A stretch of DNA of 64,000 nt from Balneolales bacterium (GTDB lineage: Bacteria > Bacteroidota > Rhodothermia > Balneolales > Cyclonatronaceae): assembly GCA_020832405.1 (NCBI GenBank), contig JAFIET010000001.1, positions 1 to 64,000 on the forward strand, read 5' to 3'. The notes beneath the pieces are model-generated. The model did no database searches. It was not told the origin of the DNA and saw only the letters and a program-made list of their open reading frames with translations. Below, in pieces: positions 47,026 through 55,478 of the stretch (within the stretch, counting starts at the first letter, position 1; each line of letters opens with the position of its first letter). Made by a program: the position numbers and the translations under genes.

Positions 47026-48228
47026 ATGGCTTTTGCACAGCGTCATTATGATTATGTGATTGGTGGCGCGGGTCTTTCGGGACTTTCTCTGTGCTGGCAC
47101 ATTGCTACCCATCCGGGGCTGGCTGATAAATCCGTGGCGCTGATTCAAAGCCCCGAAGACGAAAAGCATGCTGCGGGCAAAACCTGGTGCTTTTGGGCCA
47201 AAGATGCCCTGCCTGACCCGGTAAGCATACGTTACAGCTGGCAGCATCTCGAAGTTTATGCCGGAAAAACGGCACTAAAAGTGCCGCTCAGTACAATGGG
47301 CTATTACTGTGTTCAGGGTGAAGACTACTTTGCCAAAATGATGCACGCGCTGCGGCAAATGCATCAGGTTGATGTAATTGAAGCTCAGATCGGCGGGTTT
47401 GGCGAATCAAAAAGCGGTGTGAAAATTGATGCAGGGGGCAGGCCGCTAACGGCGCAGTATTTCTTCAAAAGCTATGGCAACCCTGACCTGAAGCGGGCCC
47501 GTTTTCGGTTGCTGCAGCACTTCAAGGGGGTAGAAATTGAAACAGACGCACCGGTTTTTGATCCGTCAACAGCCCGAATGATGGACTTTCGCGTGAAGCA
47601 GCTCGACGGGGCTACTTTTTTTTATGTGTTGCCTTATTCAGAAACTAAAGCCCTGGTGGAATACACGCTTTTTTCACCGGCGAAACTGCCGGAGGAAGCC
47701 TATGATGCCGCCATCACGGCCTACCTGAACCGTTATTATAATTTGCAGCAGGGCAGGTACCGCATCACCCGAAGCGAATCCGGCGTGATACCTATGGCAG
47801 ACAGCATTTACCGGCCGCAAGCCGGCCAACGGGTGCATCTTACCGGAACAGCATCCGGCATTCCGAAGGCTTCAACCGGCTATGCCTTCTCCCGGATTCA
47901 CCGGCAGGCAAAACATATTGCTGATTCACTGGCACTTCATGGCTCGCCAAGGCGTCAGCCAGATTCTTCCGCACGCTACCGGATTTACGACCTGATGCTG
48001 CTCGATATCCTCAGCCGCGATCAGAAGCTGATTGTGCCTGTATTTGAGGCTCTTTTTGCTAACAACCCCATCGAGCGGGTGCTCCGCTTCATTGACGAGC
48101 AAACGGTTTTCTCAGAAGATGTTCGGGTGATGGCATCTGTGCCATGGCTGCCTTTTCTGCGCGCAGGCGGCCGGAATCTTGATATGCTGCTTCGGGGCGG
48201 GATTGCACCCCGAAGCACATCATCCTAA
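47026..48228 (+). CDS. crtY: Lycopene cyclase, CrtY type
   Basis: The 400-residue flavoprotein closes the ends of lycopene to make beta-carotene or related pigments. It has the dinucleotide fold YDYVIGGAGLSGLSL, the family block GKTWCFWA near residue 66, and a C-terminal part with FLPFLRAGGRNLDM. Length matches CrtY. No other carotenoid gene is in the window. It follows the anti-sigma-like gene in the same direction and converges on the PP2C phosphatase gene 14 bases on. Confidence 0.88.
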   Translation: MAFAQRHYDYVIGGAGLSGLSLCWHIATHPGLADKSVALIQSPEDEKHAAGKTWCFWAKDALPDPVSIRYSWQHLEVYAGKTALKVPLSTMGYYCVQGEDYFAKMMHALRQMHQVDVIEAQIGGFGESKSGVKIDAGGRPLTAQYFFKSYGNPDLKRARFRLLQHFKGVEIETDAPVFDPSTARMMDFRVKQLDGATFFYVLPYSETKALVEYTLFSPAKLPEEAYDAAITAYLNRYYNLQQGRYRITRSESGVIPMADSIYRPQAGQRVHLTGTASGIPKASTGYAFSRIHRQAKHIADSLALHGSPRRQPDSSARYRIYDLMLLDILSRDQKLIVPVFEALFANNPIERVLRFIDEQTVFSEDVRVMASVPWLPFLRAGGRNLDMLLRGGIAPRSTSS

Positions 48229-48242
48229 AAAACATACAGGTT

Positions 48243-49418
48243 TTACCCGCCTTTGTACTGCACGGCAAGAACCGTGATGTCGTCTGACTGCGGCGCATCA
48301 CCGGCAAACTGCTCCACTTCTTCAAACAGCCCGTTTACCAGCTGCGCAGTATTTTCTTTCGGGTGGGTTTCGAGGTAGCTGATAACACGCTCCTCCTCAT
48401 ACATTTCAGCGGAACTGTTTTCAGCTTCCGTTACCCCGTCGGTGAAGGTTACAAGCGTATCGCCGGGTTTCAGTTGAATGGTTTTTTCGGAATAGGGCAT
48501 TCCGTCGAATTTGCCCATTAGCAGGCCTCCCACATCTTCAAGTTCGGTAACGCTTCCGTCGGCGTGCTGCAGGTAGGGCAGGTTGTGGCCGCCGTTGCAG
48601 TACGAAAGTTCGCCGGTTGTGAGGTTCAGCACTCCGTAAAACACCGTCACAAAGGTAGTGATGTCACTTTCGGGGATCAGCATGCGGTTAACCTTTGTGA
48701 TACTTTCCGCAGGGCTCAGAATCTGTGAGCCGATGGCTTTAAGCATGGTCTGGCAAACGGCCATGTAAATAGCAGCAGGCATGCCTTTACCGGATACATC
48801 ACCCACATAAAATACAAGATGATCGGGATCGTATTTGAAAAAGCCATAAAAATCGCCGCCTACATATTTAGCTGCAAGCATGCCGGCATGAATGTGAAAA
48901 CGGGCATCGTTGGTATAAACCGGGAAATCGCGGCGCAGCAGTTTTTGCTGAATCCGCGAGGCCATATCGAGATCGTAGTTTAGTGCTTCCAGCTGTTGCC
49001 GGGTTTGCACAGCCGTGAGGTATTGTTCAATTTCTTCCAGGGTTTTACCGATGGTTGTCTCAAGATCGTTAAAATCGATGGGTTTGGTCACGAAATCGTA
49101 GGCACCCCCGTTCATAGCAGAGCGGATGTTTTCCATATCGCCATAGGCAGAAACCATAATCGTTTTGAGCTCACGGCGGTTAAGTTTCTGCACCTCATTA
49201 AGGAAGGTGAGCCCATCCATATTGGGCATGTTGATATCGCTGAGAATCAGATAAATTTCTTCATGCTGCTGAATGATTTCAAGGGCCTGAACGCCGTCTT
49301 CTGCAAAGAAGAATTCATATTCGGATTTACGTATCTGCCGTCTGAATTTTTGCTTCATCAGCAGCTGCAGGTCCGGTTCGTCATCAACAACGAGGATTTT
49401 GGAACATTTTTCAGACAT
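48243..49418 (-). CDS. Receiver-PP2C (SpoIIE/RsbU type) phosphatase
   Basis: The 391-residue protein joins a receiver domain (phospho-acceptor Asp61 in LSDINMPNMDG, Lys in VTKPIDF) through a helical linker to a PP2C/SpoIIE serine phosphatase. Catalytic motifs: GGDFYGFFKY, GDVSGKGMPAAIYMA and FTDGVTE, with metal-binding Asp residues in place. Such proteins dephosphorylate STAS-type anti-anti-sigma factors when their receiver is phosphorylated. Last of three genes transcribed together with the propeller kinase; the receiver resembles the single-domain receiver upstream, suggesting duplication. Confidence 0.9.
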   Translation of the reverse strand: MSEKCSKILVVDDEPDLQLLMKQKFRRQIRKSEYEFFFAEDGVQALEIIQQHEEIYLILSDINMPNMDGLTFLNEVQKLNRRELKTIMVSAYGDMENIRSAMNGGAYDFVTKPIDFNDLETTIGKTLEEIEQYLTAVQTRQQLEALNYDLDMASRIQQKLLRRDFPVYTNDARFHIHAGMLAAKYVGGDFYGFFKYDPDHLVFYVGDVSGKGMPAAIYMAVCQTMLKAIGSQILSPAESITKVNRMLIPESDITTFVTVFYGVLNLTTGELSYCNGGHNLPYLQHADGSVTELEDVGGLLMGKFDGMPYSEKTIQLKPGDTLVTFTDGVTEAENSSAEMYEEERVISYLETHPKENTAQLVNGLFEEVEQFAGDAPQSDDITVLAVQYKGG

Positions 49419-49457
49419 ATAAATGTGTTGGAGGCTTGAACAAATTAATGCTTGCGG

Positions 49458-49835
49458 CTAAATGTTAAGATATTTGTGAATCTCTTCTTTGATAGAGGTG
49501 AAATCTATCGGTTTGGAAAAAAACTGCCGTGCACCGGCAGCGATGGCCTGATCGTAGTGTTCACTGTCGTGATAGGCTGAAATCATGCAGACTTTGATTT
49601 CAGGGTAGGCCTGGTTTACCTTTTCGAGCAGCTCAATACCCGACATACCCGGCATGTTGATATCGCTGAAAATATATACGGTATCCAAAGCTTCCCCGGA
49701 GGCAAGTACCTGCATGGCTTCTTCACCGGAAAAAGCAAAAGCCAGCTCGATAAGCCCCTTTTTTAACTCGCGGCGGAACTTTTGCCTGAAAAGCAGTTCA
49801 ACATCCTGTTCGTCATCAACTACGAGAATTTTCAT
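49458..49835 (-). CDS. Single-domain response regulator
   Basis: The 125-residue receiver has ILVVDDEQD at its start, phospho-acceptor Asp58 in IFSDINMPGMSG, MISAY and Lys in FSKPIDF. It shares the stretch LLFRQKFRREL-like with the receiver of the next gene (LLMKQKFRRQI). No output domain. Lies between the propeller kinase (46 bases) and the PP2C gene (39 bases), so it may relay or compete for phosphate. Confidence 0.92.
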   Translation of the reverse strand: MKILVVDDEQDVELLFRQKFRRELKKGLIELAFAFSGEEAMQVLASGEALDTVYIFSDINMPGMSGIELLEKVNQAYPEIKVCMISAYHDSEHYDQAIAAGARQFFSKPIDFTSIKEEIHKYLNI

Positions 49836-49881
49836 AATACAAAGATTTAGGGGATTTCCAGGGCTTATGTTGTAGGAGGGC

Positions 49882-52800
49882 TCAGATTTGTGAAGCAGGA
49901 ATGGAGATTACAAAGCGCGTTCCGGTTCCGTCAGCGGGTTTTTCGATCCTGATTTCGCCGCCGTGCGCCTTCACGATGTCGTTTGTGATTGAAAGACCCA
50001 GACCGGTACCCTGCGTACCTTTTTTAGTGGTGAAGAAAGGCTGCAGAATTTTGTTTTTGAGTTCTTCGGGGATGCCGGGGCCGTTGTCTTCAATTTCGAT
50101 AACGGCACGGTTCTCCGTTTTGCGGCTGCGTACCGTAAGCAGCGGCTGATAGCCGTTTTCACCCTCATTCGTTACTTTTTCACGCATGGCATCAAAGGCG
50201 TTGTTGTACATATTGATGAGTACCCGTGAGAAGTCTTCCGTAATCAGGGGGATGTCTCCCATGTTTTCGTCCAGCTCTTTTTTCAGGCCCACATTGATGG
50301 GATTTTTGCCTGCTTTCATGCCGTGGAAGGCCAGATTCATGTATTCCTGAATGATGCTGTTAAGGTTGGCAGGCTCAGTTTTGCCTGAGCCGCCCCTGCT
50401 GTGCAGCAACATGGATTTCACAATGCCGTCGGCACGGCTGCCATGCTGATAAATTTTTTCCAGGTTTGATTTTATATCCCCGAGGATGTCTTCGATTTCT
50501 TCCCTTGTGTCGCTTTCTCCGAGCTTTTCGAGCTCTTCGTAAATTTCTTCAATCAGCTCTATGCTCAGTTCAGAGAAGTTGTTCACGAAGTTCAGCGGGT
50601 TCTTAATTTCATGGGCAATACCAGCGGTGAGTTGCCCCAGTGAGGCCAGTTTTTCCTGCTGAATGAGCTGATCCTGCGTTGCTTTGAGGTTTTTGTAGGC
50701 AATTTCAATTTCCCGTGCCTGTTCCAGTTCTTTCTCCCTTGCGCGCTCGCGTTCTTTCTCAACCAGGCGACGGCGCTCAAACTGTACCAGACCGAACAGG
50801 GTGCCGGCAAAAAAGAGGGTGTAGAACGAGTAGGCCCAAATGGTTTGCCACCAGGGAGGCCGTATGATGAAGGGAAATGTCAGTTCTTCGCTCCACAAAC
50901 CGTCGCTGTTCATGGCTTTTACCCGAAAGGTGTACCGGCCCGGAGGTACGTTGCCATAAGGTGCCGTTGTTCGTTCGGTTACGGGGTTCCAGTTTGTATC
51001 CATACCTTCGAGCTTGTATCTGTATTTGATGCGGTGCGTTTGATGCATACTGATACCCGCGTAGTTGAAGCTCATAAAGTTGTTATTAAAGGCCAGGCTG
51101 AGCTGTTCAGGCAGGTGATACCAGGGCGAAAGCCCGCTGAAGCGTACGTCGCGCACTTCAATACCGTTGGCGAGCTCAATGGTGCGGCCCTCTTCAAGAG
51201 CCGGATTCATCCAGTCGAGCTGTTCGTTAAAAAGCTCGATTCCCGTGAGCTGTATGTTGGGAGCCGGGATGTTAGCCAGCCTTGCTTCTGAGGCCGGGTA
51301 GTGCACCGTTAGCCGGTCGCCCGATCCAATCCAGATCAGGCCTTCATCATCCTCAAGAATGGTGTTGCGGAAATTGCCTATGCCCAGGAAACCGTCTTCA
51401 TAGCTGAAGTTGCGGAAAAAAACTTCATCAGCTTGTGTGGTACCGGAAGTGAGGCGGGCCAGCAGGGTTCGGGTTGTTAGCGGGGAAAGTACACTCAGGC
51501 CAAAACTGCTGCCAAACCAAAGGTTGCCGTTGGTGTCTTCGAGTATGTTGCGCACATCGTTGTTAATCAGCCCCTGCTGCTCTGTTATCCGTACCAGCCG
51601 CGCGGCTGTTTCTGACGGCTGGTTTTCAGGCAGAAAGGCCGTTATTCCGCTCTGAGTGCCCAGCCAGACAATTCCGTTACTGTCTTCAAAAACCGACCAG
51701 ATGAGGTTGGATGTTAGGCCGTTATCCATCGAGTAATGGTAAAACCTTCCTTCCCCTCCTTCAATATCAGGGGTGAAGCGCGTTAGCCCGCCGCTTGTGC
51801 CAAACCAGAAAGTTCCCCGGCGGTCTTCTGTGATGCTGAATACGTTATCGCTGCTGAGGCCTTCGGCTACACCGATCTGCGTGAATCGCCCTGTCTGCCC
51901 GTTGCTGCCCGGGGCCGGCTCGAAGCGCACCACACCGCCGGTTGTACCAAACCAAAGGGTACCGTTTCGGTCTTCATAAATGTCAAATACGAAGCCAAGT
52001 GAATAACCGGGCACATTCACATAAATAATCTCAGGTTCACGGTCGGGGCGGGTGTTGTCGTAAATGTGGGTGCCGCCACCGGCCGTGCCGATCCAGATGC
52101 GCCCGAAACGGTCTTCGTGCAGGCTCATTACATTGTTCATGCTCAGCCCTTGCCGGGTTCCGATATGCTCAAAAAAGGCACGGTTCCCGTCATCAGTTTT
52201 GTTAAAACGGCTGATGCCACCGCCTTCGGTACCAAACCAGAGCCTCCCGCGCGAATCCTGAAGGGAGCTTACGATCACATTCATGCTAAGCCCGTCGCGG
52301 GTAGTGAAGTGGCTGAAAACGTCGCCGTTATAGCGGCTGAGTCCTCCGCTGCGTGTGCCCATCCACAGGTTGCCGGTTTTATCGGTAAGCAGGGTGAAGA
52401 CCACATCACTTTTCAGCCCGTGTGCTTCACTGATGTGCATGAAGGTGCTTCCGTCGTAGCGGCTGAGCCCCTGCAGGGTACCAAACCACATATTCCCGGA
52501 GGCATCCTGCGTAACCGACATCACCACATCGTTGGATAGCCCCTGAGCAGTGCCGTAATTCCGGAACTGCTGCCCGTCGAATTTACTTACCCCGCCGCCT
52601 TCGGTACCGGTCCAGAGGTTTCCGTCACGGTCTTCATACAGGAAAAGGGCAGCATTATGTGCCAGCCCGTGTTCGGTGCCGTAATGCCGGAAGGTGCCTT
52701 CTTTGAAGCTCACAATTCCGCCACCGCGTATTGCGGCCCAGATAACGCCCTTGCTGTCGCGAAGCAGGTGCCATACCACATTGCCGGTTAACACATCGTT

Positions 52801-53616
52801 TGCAGTATAATGGATAAAGCTGTCGCCGTCGAGTACACTGATGCCGCCGCCCCGGGTGCCGAACCACATACGCCCGTCTGTATCTTCGGTAATGCTGATT
52901 ACCGCATTGTTGATTAGTCCGTTTTGGGTGGTATAGTGGGTGAAGCGGAGCCCGTCGTAGCGGCTTACCCCTCCCTCTGAGCCAATCCAAAGGTGGCCGC
53001 GGCTGTCGGTAAAGAGGAAGCGTACAAAATTGTTCAGCAGCCCCTGCTCGGTATCATAATGAGAAAAGGCGGAGCCGTCGAAACGGGTGAGCCCGCCTGC
53101 GGTGCCAAACCAAAGATTGCCGTAGTTATCTTGTGTGAGGGTTACAACATTGTTCTGCCGCAACCCCTGCAGTTTGCCGAAGCTGCTGATGTTTGCAGGG
53201 TTATGGTCCCGGCTTGCCATGTCGCGGGCAATCACCGTTTCGGGCAAACCAGCGCGTATAGTAGTATGTGTTGCTTCAACATGTTCGCCCTCATCTGCTA
53301 AACCCAATTCAGCGGGTGCTGTGGCAGTTATTACATCCGGAATGCCGCTTTGGTAGATGTTGGCAAGCGCCGGATGAATTTCCGGCGGACCGGCTTCAAT
53401 CCGCTCAAAGTTGCTGAAACGAATTTCAGTTGCTGAAAGCTGCTGAAGCTGAGCCGGGTCGAGCTTGAAGCCGCTTGCTATTTCAGCAGCATGAGCAGGG
53501 GCCGGTTGTGTGTCCTGAATACCGGATTGGCAGGAAAGAACAGACAGCCCCGAAAGAAACACAAACCAAAAAAATGGCAGCTGGATGTTCGGCTTTGACT
53601 TATGAGTAGGAGTCAT
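49882..53616 (-). CDS. Two-component propeller sensor histidine kinase
   Basis: The 1244-residue protein starts with a lipobox-like signal (LSVLSCQSG), then a long periplasmic sensor of about a dozen or more Reg_prop blades (about 140-780), each with a pattern like DRxGxLWFGTxGGGxS and a partner HYTTQNGL. A Y_Y_Y domain follows (about 855-915), a membrane helix near 930, a Glu/Arg-rich coiled coil, HisKA with His1002 in GIAHEIKNPLNFV and HATPase_c with DNGPGIPEE and GTGLGLSI. It lacks the AraC output of hybrid Bacteroides sensors, and hands phosphate to the two receivers encoded after it. The ligand is unknown; glycans are usual. Confidence 0.92.
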   Translation of the reverse strand: MTPTHKSKPNIQLPFFWFVFLSGLSVLSCQSGIQDTQPAPAHAAEIASGFKLDPAQLQQLSATEIRFSNFERIEAGPPEIHPALANIYQSGIPDVITATAPAELGLADEGEHVEATHTTIRAGLPETVIARDMASRDHNPANISSFGKLQGLRQNNVVTLTQDNYGNLWFGTAGGLTRFDGSAFSHYDTEQGLLNNFVRFLFTDSRGHLWIGSEGGVSRYDGLRFTHYTTQNGLINNAVISITEDTDGRMWFGTRGGGISVLDGDSFIHYTANDVLTGNVVWHLLRDSKGVIWAAIRGGGIVSFKEGTFRHYGTEHGLAHNAALFLYEDRDGNLWTGTEGGGVSKFDGQQFRNYGTAQGLSNDVVMSVTQDASGNMWFGTLQGLSRYDGSTFMHISEAHGLKSDVVFTLLTDKTGNLWMGTRSGGLSRYNGDVFSHFTTRDGLSMNVIVSSLQDSRGRLWFGTEGGGISRFNKTDDGNRAFFEHIGTRQGLSMNNVMSLHEDRFGRIWIGTAGGGTHIYDNTRPDREPEIIYVNVPGYSLGFVFDIYEDRNGTLWFGTTGGVVRFEPAPGSNGQTGRFTQIGVAEGLSSDNVFSITEDRRGTFWFGTSGGLTRFTPDIEGGEGRFYHYSMDNGLTSNLIWSVFEDSNGIVWLGTQSGITAFLPENQPSETAARLVRITEQQGLINNDVRNILEDTNGNLWFGSSFGLSVLSPLTTRTLLARLTSGTTQADEVFFRNFSYEDGFLGIGNFRNTILEDDEGLIWIGSGDRLTVHYPASEARLANIPAPNIQLTGIELFNEQLDWMNPALEEGRTIELANGIEVRDVRFSGLSPWYHLPEQLSLAFNNNFMSFNYAGISMHQTHRIKYRYKLEGMDTNWNPVTERTTAPYGNVPPGRYTFRVKAMNSDGLWSEELTFPFIIRPPWWQTIWAYSFYTLFFAGTLFGLVQFERRRLVEKERERAREKELEQAREIEIAYKNLKATQDQLIQQEKLASLGQLTAGIAHEIKNPLNFVNNFSELSIELIEEIYEELEKLGESDTREEIEDILGDIKSNLEKIYQHGSRADGIVKSMLLHSRGGSGKTEPANLNSIIQEYMNLAFHGMKAGKNPINVGLKKELDENMGDIPLITEDFSRVLINMYNNAFDAMREKVTNEGENGYQPLLTVRSRKTENRAVIEIEDNGPGIPEELKNKILQPFFTTKKGTQGTGLGLSITNDIVKAHGGEIRIEKPADGTGTRFVISIPASQI

Positions 53617-54126
53617 GTAGGTATGAAATGCAGATGGTTAAGCAAAAACATTCGTTTGAAAAACAGATAAAGCCATAAAAAGGCTTAAAGCGATAACAGT
53701 TGGGAGCCTGATTGAAGGCAGACCCGGATAGATTTATGATAACTTAGTCTTAATTCGAAAGATAGAAGTTTAAGAATAAGGTATTTTTTTACGCTAAAAA
53801 CTATTGTTTCGATTATTAAACCAAAGGAAAGTAAGCATTTTTTAGCAGACCGGCACGGCAGTGTAAACATGATAAAGAACACCTAAGCAGCCTTCTTTTC
53901 AGTTCGTTAAGCGGTATTGAAGTCTGCCGGGAAACCTATGTAAGAAGCCTTTTCAGGCCTGCTGCACAGGCAGTTAAGCTGCATCTTTGTGTCCTTACAG
54001 CACGATACAGCACGACCCCGAAAATGGTTTTACACAAGATAGCAATCAGACCCTGTTCCTGCCTTTTTTGTTGAAACGGAGCATGTTTCAGGATGCCCAA
54101 ACCTACATTCTGACGTCTGATTTATG

Positions 54127-54139
54127 TAGATTAAATCTA
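54127..54139. promoter_or_regulatory. Inverted repeat upstream of hemH
   Basis: TAGATTAAATCTA has 6-base arms around one central base. It is 188 bases before the hemH start. A DNA-binding site is possible; no regulator is known. Confidence 0.3.
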
Positions 54140-54182
54140 TTTAGAACCTGATTTTGGCGAAAACAACCCGGTAATCGTATAT

Positions 54183-54200
54183 TCTTATCCGAATATAAGA
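54183..54200. promoter_or_regulatory. Inverted repeat upstream of hemH
   Basis: TCTTATCCGAATATAAGA has 6-base arms around a 6-base centre, about 130 bases before hemH. Confidence 0.3.
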
Positions 54201-54252
54201 TTATTCTCGTGGCGTGACCTCTTCTTCATTCACACTTCATATAAAAAGTGAA

Positions 54253-54279
54253 CTTTACAGACACCTGTAAAGCGTCTGT
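54253..54279 (+). promoter_or_regulatory. Alternative hairpins in the hemH leader
   Basis: CTTTACAG (54253-54260) pairs with CTGTAAAG (54265-54272). ACAGAC (54257-54262) can instead pair with GTCTGT (54274-54279). The two stems share bases, so only one can form, as in an attenuator or translation switch. The hemH start is 48 bases on. Confidence 0.35.
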
Positions 54280-54326
54280 TGAGAAGCTGACCTTCATACT
54301 TTAACTGCAATTTTTTAACCTGAGTA

Positions 54327-55463
54327 ATGAGCGATACGAAGAAGAATATTGGCGTAGTTTTAATGAACCTCGGCGGCCCGACCTCTGAGGATAACATCAA
54401 AATTTTCCTTTACAATCTGTTCCGTGATCCCGATATCATCCGTTTGGGCGGAGGTTTCTGGCAGGACAAGCTTGCAAAGCTCATTTCTACCATCAGAGCC
54501 AAAAAAATTGTAGAGAACTATCAGGAAATCAATTACTGCACCAAAGGCTGTACCGGCAGCAAGTACTGCTTCAACCGGCAGAACAAGGTGGTGTCAACCT
54601 GCTGCTCGCCTATCAACGGGCTCACAGAGCTGCAGCGCCGCAGCCTCGAAAAGTATTTCAAGCAGAACGTGCCTGAGCATAATTTTAAAGTTTATACGGC
54701 TATGCGCTACTGGCTGCCGTTTGCAGATCAGGTGATGAATGAAATCCGGGAAGACGGCATGGATCATGTTGTGCTGCTCCCGCTTTATCCGCAGTTTTCC
54801 TGGACGACCTCCGGCAGCAGCTTCCGCGACTGGGAAGATGTGAAGAAAGAGCACAAAGCCTGGAAGAAAAAAGTGGACTGGCAGGAATTCATTGTGAAGG
54901 ATTACTACCTCAATGATGACTTCCTTCATGCCATGAACGACCGCATCAACGAAGCCCTCGAGCGCTTCAGCCCCGAAGACCGCGACAAGGTGCATCTCGT
55001 ATTTACCGCACACGGCACCCCGCTCATCGAAGTGGAAAGCGGCGACCCCTACACCCGGCAGATCAACGAAACGGTAGAAGCCGTCATGAAACTTCGCGGG
55101 CGCGACAAGCAGTACTGGCTCGGTTTCCAGAGCCGTGTAGGTCCCCAGAAATGGACACAGCCCAATACCGAAGATCTCGTGTTCCGCCTCATCCGCTACG
55201 GCATTAAGCACATGGTTATGATTCCGGTCGCTTTCGTGACGGATCATATCGAAACCTCAATGGAGCTTAACATTGAGCTTCGCGAAGCCATCGAAGAAGA
55301 AAACCTTCATATCGAGGGTCTTGAAGTAATGCCCGGCCTGAACGACCATCCGCTTTTCATCAAAGCCCTGGCCGATGAAACACTCAAAATTATGTCGAAT
55401 GTACTTGATGCAGAACACACCGCTGCATCTGAAGAAACGGCCCGTACGCTGGTCGCTTCTTAA
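54327..55463 (+). CDS. hemH: Ferrochelatase with an unusual cysteine-rich segment
   Basis: The 378-residue enzyme inserts iron into protoporphyrin IX or coproporphyrin III. Catalytic His229 lies in FTAHGTP and conserved Glu309 in PVAFVTDHIET; QSRVGPQKWTQP is also typical. Where most ferrochelatases have a short EIGGGSP segment, this one has residues 71-93, CTKGCTGSKYC then a stretch ending STCC before SPI. These five cysteines (71, 75, 81, 92, 93) are the only cysteines in the protein, so a metal or Fe-S site is likely. First gene of the heme cluster; hemA starts 15 bases after it. Confidence 0.93.
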   Translation: MSDTKKNIGVVLMNLGGPTSEDNIKIFLYNLFRDPDIIRLGGGFWQDKLAKLISTIRAKKIVENYQEINYCTKGCTGSKYCFNRQNKVVSTCCSPINGLTELQRRSLEKYFKQNVPEHNFKVYTAMRYWLPFADQVMNEIREDGMDHVVLLPLYPQFSWTTSGSSFRDWEDVKKEHKAWKKKVDWQEFIVKDYYLNDDFLHAMNDRINEALERFSPEDRDKVHLVFTAHGTPLIEVESGDPYTRQINETVEAVMKLRGRDKQYWLGFQSRVGPQKWTQPNTEDLVFRLIRYGIKHMVMIPVAFVTDHIETSMELNIELREAIEEENLHIEGLEVMPGLNDHPLFIKALADETLKIMSNVLDAEHTAASEETARTLVAS

Positions 55464-55478
55464 TCCTTCAATCTGTAT

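Larger units (their letters stand above)
53617..54326. other. Intergenic region upstream of the heme cluster
   Basis: This 710-base gap separates the divergent kinase and hemH genes. I find no supportable gene. Inverted repeats stand out near its right end: TAGATT/AATCTA (54127-54139), TCTTAT/ATAAGA (54183-54200), and alternative hairpins at 54253-54279. All could be regulatory sites for heme synthesis. Confidence 0.5.

Noticed and set aside
53685-53882. A 65-residue frame in the gap before hemH
   Set aside because: No start context or family resemblance; A+T-rich composition explains it.
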